Shown here piece by piece: positions 58,831 through 64,000 of a stretch of DNA of 64,000 bases. The notes under the pieces were generated by a model. That model saw only the letters and a list, made by a program, of their open reading frames with translations. It was not told the origin of the DNA and did not search any database. Source of the DNA: Arthrobacter sp. PGP41 (lineage in GTDB: Bacteria > Actinomycetota > Actinomycetes > Actinomycetales > Micrococcaceae); NCBI RefSeq assembly GCF_002953935.1, contig NZ_CP026514.1:2294001-2358000 (forward strand), given 5' to 3'. Within the stretch, counting starts at the first letter, position 1; every line of letters starts with the position of its first letter. Both the position numbers and the translations under genes were made by a program.

Positions 58831-60182
58831 CAGGCTGCGCCTGCTGTTGTGGCCGACCCGTACGGGTATGGCGTGTTGAGCTCGCCATTGAGGACGGTGG
58901 GGTGGCCCTTGAAGAACGTCGCCACCACCTTGCCGGGCAGTTCCATGCCCTTGAACGGTGAGTTCCGTCCCATGGTGGCCATCTTGGCAGGCTCCACGGT
59001 CCAGCGCGCGGCCGGGTCCACCAGCGTGATGTTGGCGGGCTCCCCTGCTTCCAGCGGCCGGCCCTGATCCTCGAGGCGACCGATCGCCGCAGCCGCCGTG
59101 GAGGTCACCCTGGCGAAATCCGCCCAGGTGATCAGGCCGGTTTCGATCATGGTGTGCTGGACCACGGACAGGGCAGTTTCCAGTCCGGTCATTCCCATGG
59201 CCGCCTGCGCCCACTCGCATTCCTTGTGCTCACTGGGGTGGGGCGCGTGGTCCGTGCCGACGACGTCGATGGTGCCGTCGGCGAGGCCGGCGCGCAGGGC
59301 CTGGACGTCGGCGTCGGTCCGCAGCGGCGGGTTCACCTTGTAGACGGGGTCGTAGCTGCGGACCAGGTCGTCGGTCAGGAGCAGGTGGTGTGGGGTGACC
59401 TCGGCAGTGACGTTGATGCCGCGTTCTTTGGCCCAGCGGATGATTTCCACCGAACCGGCGGTGGAGACGTGGCACACGTGGAGCCGGGACCCAACGTGCC
59501 GGGCCAGCAGGACGTCGCGGGCAATGATGCTCTCCTCCGCCACCGCGGGCCAGCCTGCCAGCCCCAGCACGGCGGACACTTCGCCCTCGTTCATCTGGGC
59601 GCCGGCGGTCAGGCGGGGTTCCTGCGCGTGCTGGGCCACCACGCCGTCGAACGCCTTGACGTATTCCAGCGCACGGCGCATGAGGACGGGATCGTGGACG
59701 CAGATGCCGTCGTCGGAGAACATCCGGACCCTGGCGCGGGAATCGGCCATGGCGCCCAGCTCGGCAAGCTGTTCCCCGGCCAGGCCCACGGTGACGGCGC
59801 CGACGGGCCGGACGTCCACCCAGCCGGCCGTTTGGCCGAGGGTGTAGACCTGTTCCACCACGCCGGCAGTATCTGCCACGGGAGTACTGTTAGCCATCGC
59901 ATGGACCGCGGTGTAGCCGCCCAGCGCGGCGGCCCGGGTTCCGGTCTCCACGGTTTCGGCGTCCTCGCGGCCGGGTTCGCGGAGGTGGGTGTGGACGTCC
60001 ACCATGCCGGGCAGGGCCACCAGGCCGGCGGCGTCGATCACCGTGGCGCCCGTGGCCCGGTCATCGGCGGCAAGGCCGGTGCCGGTTTCGGCGATGAGCC
60101 CGTCGCGGATCAGCAGGTCCGTCGCTTCGCCGCCCAGGATCGAGGCGCCGCGGATCAGGTAGGTTCCGGTGTTGGCTGCCAT
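58830..60182 (-). CDS. pyrC: Dihydroorotase
   Basis: A 450-residue class I amidohydrolase forming dihydroorotate. The metal motif is [11 protein letters not shown] (HxH plus Arg for substrate); [12 protein letters not shown] contains the catalytic Asp and FVxxHAPH-like region; QHAQEPRLT and HVCHVST supply further metal ligands. Start ATG at 60182 shares a base with the pyrB stop. The short basic C-terminus abuts the next gene. Confidence 0.96.
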   Translation of the reverse strand: MAANTGTYLIRGASILGGEATDLLIRDGLIAETGTGLAADDRATGATVIDAAGLVALPGMVDVHTHLREPGREDAETVETGTRAAALGGYTAVHAMANSTPVADTAGVVEQVYTLGQTAGWVDVRPVGAVTVGLAGEQLAELGAMADSRARVRMFSDDGICVHDPVLMRRALEYVKAFDGVVAQHAQEPRLTAGAQMNEGEVSAVLGLAGWPAVAEESIIARDVLLARHVGSRLHVCHVSTAGSVEIIRWAKERGINVTAEVTPHHLLLTDDLVRSYDPVYKVNPPLRTDADVQALRAGLADGTIDVVGTDHAPHPSEHKECEWAQAAMGMTGLETALSVVQHTMIETGLITWADFARVTSTAAAAIGRLEDQGRPLEAGEPANITLVDPAARWTVEPAKMATMGRNSPFKGMELPGKVVATFFKGHPTVLNGELNTPYPYGSATTAGAA

Positions 60183-61207
60183 CAGTTGCTCTCCTTGGTG
60201 GAATGGGTGCCGGCATACGCCAGGGCGGGGGTGGCGGCTGGTCCGCGGGTGTCCCCGGAGAGCAGCAGGTAGAGTGCGGCCATGCGCACCGAGACGCCGT
60301 TGCGGACCTGGGCCAGCACGGTGGAACGCGGTGAATCAGCGGCTGCCGCCGAAATTTCCAGGCCCCGGTTCATGGGGCCGGGGTGCATGATGATGGTGTC
60401 CTTCATGCCCAGGGTGTCCAGCGCCCGCAGGCGGTTGTCATCAAAACCCCAGCGGCGGGAGTACTCGCGGGTGCTGGGGAAGAAGGATGCGTTCATGCGT
60501 TCACCCTGGACGCGGAGCATCATGACGGCGTCAACGCCCTGTTCGAGGGTTTCGTCCAGGTTGTAGCTGACTTTGCAGGGCCACTTTTCGACGCCGATGG
60601 GCAGCAGGGTGGGCGGCGCCACGAGGGTGACGTCGGCACCGAGGGTGCGCAGGAGCCAGACGTTGGAGCGCGCCACCCGCGAGTGCAGGACGTCGCCGGC
60701 GATGGCCACCCTCATGCCCTTGAGGTCAGCCCCTTCGGAGCCGGTGCCGGCCAGGCGGGCCCAGTGCCGGCGCATGGTGAAAGCATCCAGCAGTGCCTGG
60801 GTGGGGTGTTCGTGGGTGCCGTCCCCGGCGTTGATGACGGCGGCGTCGATCCAGTCAGTTGCGGCCAGGCGGTGCGGCGCACCGGAGGCCCAGTGGCGGA
60901 TCACGACGGCGTCCGCGCCCATGGCGGAGAGCGTCTGGGCGGTGTCCTTCAGGGACTCCCCCTTTGACACCGAGGATCCTTTGGCGGCGAAGTTGATGAC
61001 GTCCGCCGAGAGCCGCTTGGCGGCGGCCTCGAAGGAGATCCTGGTGCGGGTGGAATCTTCGAAGAAGAGGTTCACTACGGTACGGCCGCGAAGGGCCGGG
61101 AGCTTTTTGACCTCGCGGTCGCCCACGGCAGCCATTTCCTCGGCGGTATCGAGGATACGGATGGCATTGGCGAGGCTGAGGTCCCCGGTGGAGAGCAGGT
61201 GCTTCAT
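60182..61207 (-). CDS. pyrB: Aspartate carbamoyltransferase catalytic subunit
   Basis: A 341-residue enzyme joining carbamoyl phosphate and aspartate. [13 protein letters not shown] holds the STRTR phosphate loop; [11 protein letters not shown] and [10 protein letters not shown] are the other active-site segments. No pyrI regulatory subunit is present. Overlaps pyrR by 4 bp (ATGA). Confidence 0.97.
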   Translation of the reverse strand: MKHLLSTGDLSLANAIRILDTAEEMAAVGDREVKKLPALRGRTVVNLFFEDSTRTRISFEAAAKRLSADVINFAAKGSSVSKGESLKDTAQTLSAMGADAVVIRHWASGAPHRLAATDWIDAAVINAGDGTHEHPTQALLDAFTMRRHWARLAGTGSEGADLKGMRVAIAGDVLHSRVARSNVWLLRTLGADVTLVAPPTLLPIGVEKWPCKVSYNLDETLEQGVDAVMMLRVQGERMNASFFPSTREYSRRWGFDDNRLRALDTLGMKDTIIMHPGPMNRGLEISAAAADSPRSTVLAQVRNGVSVRMAALYLLLSGDTRGPAATPALAYAGTHSTKESN

Positions 61208-61791
61208 GAGCGGCCCTCGATAACTACTTCGTTGACGGGCGCGCCGCCGGGGGCGGTGTCGGTTTCCTCAAGCCGGACCCTGACCTTTTCCGCAGATGAC
61301 GTGGGCAGGTTCTTGCCGACGTGGTCCGCCCGGATGGGAAGCTCCCGGTGGCCCCGGTCGATCAGGACGGCGAGCCGGACGATGCGGGGGCGGCCGAGGT
61401 CCACGAGGGCGTCCAGGGCGGCGCGGATGGTGCGGCCGGAGTAGAGGACGTCGTCGATCAGGACCACCACCTTGTTGTCGATGCCGGTGCGCGGCAGCTT
61501 GGTGGGGTACGGCGGCCGGGTGCCCTGGTGGGAGAGGTCGTCACGGAACATGGTGACGTCCAGCTGGCCGACGATGGCCGCTGCGTCCACGGTGGGATCC
61601 GCGGCGGCGATTTTCCCGGCGAGCCGGACAGCGAGCGGGTAACCGCGGCGCGGGATGCCCAGCAGGACGAGGTCCTGGGATCCCTTGTTGGCCTCAAGGA
61701 TCTCATGGGCGATACGAGTGAGGGCCCGGTCAATGTCCGCCTGGCTGAGGACAACCCTGGCTGGAACCGGTGCGCTGGTGACGTAAGTCAA
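61204..61791 (-). CDS. pyrR: Bifunctional PyrR: pyr RNA-binding regulator / uracil phosphoribosyltransferase
   Basis: About 195 residues. The PRPP-binding motif [20 protein letters not shown] is typical of PyrR, and [13 protein letters not shown] and [11 protein letters not shown] are also conserved. PyrR with UMP binds a hairpin in pyr mRNA and lowers expression. I favour TTG at 61791, with GGGGAG 8 nt upstream; GTG at 61818 is an alternative. First gene of the pyr operon. Confidence 0.93.
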   Translation of the reverse strand: MTYVTSAPVPARVVLSQADIDRALTRIAHEILEANKGSQDLVLLGIPRRGYPLAVRLAGKIAAADPTVDAAAIVGQLDVTMFRDDLSHQGTRPPYPTKLPRTGIDNKVVVLIDDVLYSGRTIRAALDALVDLGRPRIVRLAVLIDRGHRELPIRADHVGKNLPTSSAEKVRVRLEETDTAPGGAPVNEVVIEGRS

Positions 61792-61867
61792 CGCTCGTCT
61801 CCCCTTTCCCCGCCTCACGGGACGGAATTAAAAAAGGATCATGTGCGCCTCAAAATTACCACAGCGG

Positions 61868-61891
61868 CCTCCCTGGACGTGCGTCGGGAGG
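61868..61891 (-). promoter_or_regulatory. Candidate PyrR-binding RNA hairpin in the pyr leader
   Basis: On the pyr strand the RNA reads CCUCCC-GACG-CA-CGUC-CA-GGGAGG: an outer 6-bp stem, a two-base bulge on the 3' side and an inner 4-bp stem. Its 3' half, GUCCAGGGAGGCC (complement of 61866-61878), closely resembles the PyrR-binding loop consensus of Bacillus (UCCAGAGAGGCU). It lies 77-100 nt upstream of the pyrR start. A six-T run follows about 35 nt later (61830-61835) but with no obvious terminator stem. Confidence 0.65.
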
Positions 61892-61967
61892 ACGCGGTGA
61901 TGGTCACACTTAGGCTGCCTATTGCGGCCGGCCCGCCTTGATCTTAGGTGTCCCGGCGACTCGCACC

Positions 61968-61973
61968 TAGGCT
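61968..61973 (+). promoter_or_regulatory. Candidate -10 box of a leaderless prsW-like transcript
   Basis: TAGGCT lies 7 bp before the ATG at 61981 and no ribosome-binding sequence is present there. The spacing fits transcription starting at the ATG itself. No good -35 is seen. Confidence 0.4.
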
Positions 61974-61980
61974 TTTCGGT

Positions 61981-63258
61981 ATGTCGATGCATCCGAGCAC
62001 CCCTGCGTCCGGCCGGCCCGAAGATCCATGGGAACGGGGAACCGCGCCGCTGCCCGCCGAGGCCAACCCCAGCTGGATGGGGCACGTGCAGCCGGGGAAC
62101 TACCGTCCGGCGCCCGGGCACCAGGGGGCGCCGGTTGGAACTGTGGTGCCGCCGCAGGTCCAGGGAACCATGGTGAAGGCGGGCAGGTCCCGCAGCGGAC
62201 TGCTGGGTCTGACCGTGGGCGTCAGTGCCCTGGCCCTCCTGAGTCTTTTCCTGGTGGTGCCGTTCCTGCTGTCCAGCACGGGGCCGGCCGGGTTCGTGGT
62301 GGGGTTCCTGGCATCATTGATCCCCTTGTCCGTGGTGCTCCTGGCCGTGCACATCATCGACAAGTGGGAGCCCGAGCCAAAGCGGCTGCTGTACTTCGCC
62401 TTCACGTGGGGCGCCGCGGTATCCATTGCCGTAACGCTGCTCATCCAGCCGTTCTTTGTCCTGACGTACGAGTTTTCGGACGCGGCGGACCTCCGGACCT
62501 ACATGGCCACCGTGCAGGCTCCGATTGTGGAGGAGTTCGCTAAATCCCTGGGGCTGCTGATGCTGCTCCTGCTGGCGAGGAAACACTTTGACGGGCCGGT
62601 GGACGGCGTGGTCTTCGCGTTCACCATCGCCGGAGGTTTCGCCTTCACGGAGAACATCCTGTACTTCGGCAGGGCCATCGCGGAGTCGGCCGATCCCGCG
62701 GGCGAGTTCGCCCAGGTCTTCTTCCTCCGCGGGGTCATGTCGCCCTTTGCGCACGCGATCTTCACGGGCACCACCGGGCTGGTCATGGGGTTCGCCGCCC
62801 GGCGCTGGCATACCGGCGCCTCGGTGGCCGCTTTCCTGGTGGGGCTGCTGCCTGCCATGTTCCTGCACAACCGCTGGAACAGCATGGGCCAGGGCTTCCT
62901 GGTGGACTACGTCCTGGTCCAGGTGCCCATCTTCTTCCTTGCCCTGGGCGGCATCATCCTGCTGCGCGTCGCGGAGAAAAGGCTGACCCGGCAGCGGCTG
63001 CTCGAGTACTCAGCGGCAGGCTGGTTTACTCCGGCCGAGGTGGAGCTCCTGGCCACCGCGGGCGGACGGCGGACGGCATTGAACTGGGCCGGCAGCTATG
63101 GCAGGAAACGGCAGATGAAGGAGTTCCTGAAGGCCGCCACGCATCTGGCAAACACCCGGCAGCGCATCCTGAGCGGCCGCGATGTCCAGCTGCACCAGGC
63201 TGAGGAGCGGCAGCAGCTGCAGCGCATCCTGGCCCTGCGGGCCGCCGTCGCCGGCTGA
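61981..63258 (+). CDS. PrsW family intramembrane metalloprotease
   Basis: A 425-residue polytopic protein. A Pro/Gly-rich cytoplasmic N-terminus (about 70 residues) precedes about eight hydrophobic segments. PrsW motifs are present: APIVEEFAKSLG (EExxK), GGFAFTENILYF (FxxxEN), SPFAHAIFTGTTG (His) and FLHNRWN. In Bacillus PrsW cleaves an anti-sigma factor; in actinobacteria the substrate is not known. The C-terminal 100 residues are a basic, helical, Gln/Arg-rich soluble tail. Divergent from pyrR. Confidence 0.88.
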   Translation: MSMHPSTPASGRPEDPWERGTAPLPAEANPSWMGHVQPGNYRPAPGHQGAPVGTVVPPQVQGTMVKAGRSRSGLLGLTVGVSALALLSLFLVVPFLLSSTGPAGFVVGFLASLIPLSVVLLAVHIIDKWEPEPKRLLYFAFTWGAAVSIAVTLLIQPFFVLTYEFSDAADLRTYMATVQAPIVEEFAKSLGLLMLLLLARKHFDGPVDGVVFAFTIAGGFAFTENILYFGRAIAESADPAGEFAQVFFLRGVMSPFAHAIFTGTTGLVMGFAARRWHTGASVAAFLVGLLPAMFLHNRWNSMGQGFLVDYVLVQVPIFFLALGGIILLRVAEKRLTRQRLLEYSAAGWFTPAEVELLATAGGRRTALNWAGSYGRKRQMKEFLKAATHLANTRQRILSGRDVQLHQAEERQQLQRILALRAAVAG

Positions 63259-63270
63259 CGCCCCGCCCGC

Positions 63271-64000
63271 TCACCTGACCGGGTACGCGGACGCCTTCGG
63301 TATCAGTGCCAGCGCCTCGTCCAGTACCTTCCCGAAGTTGCCGGGATCGTGGGCAAAGCGGCCCAGGAAGAGTCCCGATGCCCCGTGGAGCAGGGGAAGG
63401 AGTCCCGGCTTCGCCGAGCCGCCATAGATGATTGGCACGCTTCCCGGCGTCCCGCCCTGTCCGGAGGCTTCCCCTTCCAGCAGCATGCGCAATGAACGCA
63501 GAACTGCGGAGATGTATCCTGCCCCGGCCGGTTCTGCCGCCCCGATGGCCCAGACAGGTTCGTAAGCGACGATGAGCCGCGAGGCCAGGGCCCAGTCTCC
63601 GCCCACGGCATCGTGGATCTGTCGGTGGACAAAGGTGGCGGCAGCCGTTGGCCCGGTTGTCCCGTCCTGTGCTTCCTCCCCCACGCACAGCAGGGGTGTG
63701 ATGCCGGCGTCGTCTGCCGCCCGGACCTTGCGTGCGATCATCGCGTTGTCCTCGCCGAAATGGCGCCGCCGTTCGGCGTGCCCGATTTCCACCAGGCCGA
63801 CCCCCAGCTCCCCCAACAGGGACGGAGCCACTTCCCCCGTCCAGGGCCCGTCCTCCCAGCCGCAGTTCTGCGCGCCGAGGCGGACCGGCGATCCTTCAAG
63901 GATCCGGTTGGCGGCGGGCAGTACCGGGAAGGTGGGGACCACAAACGGGACCACCCGTCCGGCCGCCAGGGCCGGACGGATGTCCACTTCATGCCGGATG
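63271..64000 (-). CDS. Triosephosphate isomerase family protein, 5' end outside the window
   Basis: At least 242 codons; the frame is open to the window edge, upstream of the GTG at 63987. TIM signatures are complete: LVEIGHAERRRHFGE with catalytic His, AYEPVWAIG with catalytic Glu, and IIYGGSAKPG with the phosphate loop. The first beta strand with the usual Asn-Lys is not fully visible. It lies outside the gap-pgk-tpi glycolytic cluster expected for the main TpiA, so it may be a paralogue acting on another triose or tetrulose phosphate; that is inference. Confidence 0.85.
   Translation of the reverse strand, partial: IRHEVDIRPALAAGRVVPFVVPTFPVLPAANRILEGSPVRLGAQNCGWEDGPWTGEVAPSLLGELGVGLVEIGHAERRRHFGEDNAMIARKVRAADDAGITPLLCVGEEAQDGTTGPTAAATFVHRQIHDAVGGDWALASRLIVAYEPVWAIGAAEPAGAGYISAVLRSLRMLLEGEASGQGGTPGSVPIIYGGSAKPGLLPLLHGASGLFLGRFAHDPGNFGKVLDEALALIPKASAYPVR

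Overview
The window comes from the chromosome of a high-GC, monoderm actinobacterium of the Arthrobacter/Pseudarthrobacter type (Micrococcaceae). Evidence: strong G/C third-position bias, the actinobacterial order recO-uppS-leuA, era-corC-ybeY-phoH-rsmE-dnaJ-hrcA, hemW-lepA-rpsT-holA-comEC-comEA and pyrR-pyrB-pyrC-membrane protein-carA-carB-pyrF-mihF-gmk-rpoZ-coaBC-metK-priA, an actinobacterial-type integration host factor (mihF) and a helicase-less PriA. The species name is an inference.

Layout. 1-4.4 kb: alpha/beta hydrolase fragment, uppS, recO, and leuA preceded by a leucine-rich leader peptide. 4.4-8.1 kb: M13 metallopeptidase and a convergent LCP cell-wall ligase, separated by a terminator hairpin. 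8.1-16.4 kb: minus-strand RNA/protein homeostasis genes (era, corC, ybeY, phoH, rsmE, dnaJ, hrcA) with a GerMN/Gmad2 lipoprotein on the plus strand and a CIRCE operator ahead of hrcA. 16.5-27.4 kb: DUF3097, DUF4870, hemW, lepA, an orphan MazF-like protein, rpsT, holA, a short ComEC, ComEA and DegV. 27.5-30.3 kb: leuS with its own leucine leader peptide and attenuator hairpin. 30.6-38.3 kb: a four-gene plus-strand unit of two paralogous CusA/AcrB-like RND permeases, a 151-residue miniature adaptor-like protein between them and a secreted 298-residue protein of unknown function. 38.4-46.6 kb: glycerol utilisation (glpD-glpF-glpK) with a divergent SorC/DeoR-type regulator, then an aldo-keto reductase, a hydrolase and a GT4 glycosyltransferase. 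46.6-61.8 kb: priA, metK, coaBC, rpoZ, gmk, mihF and the whole pyrimidine operon, with a candidate PyrR-binding hairpin in the pyrR leader. 61.9-64 kb: PrsW-type membrane protease and a 5'-truncated triosephosphate isomerase.

Most of the window is housekeeping. Two things stand out. First, the RND unit: a tripartite-pump type of permease in an organism with no outer membrane, with two permeases of different proton-relay sequence, an adaptor reduced to its C-terminal part and no outer-membrane channel. Second, leuA and leuS carry matching leader peptides (Met-Arg-Ala-x-Leu(3-4)-Ser), each apparently leaderless, which suggests that leucine synthesis and leucine charging respond to the same signal by attenuation.
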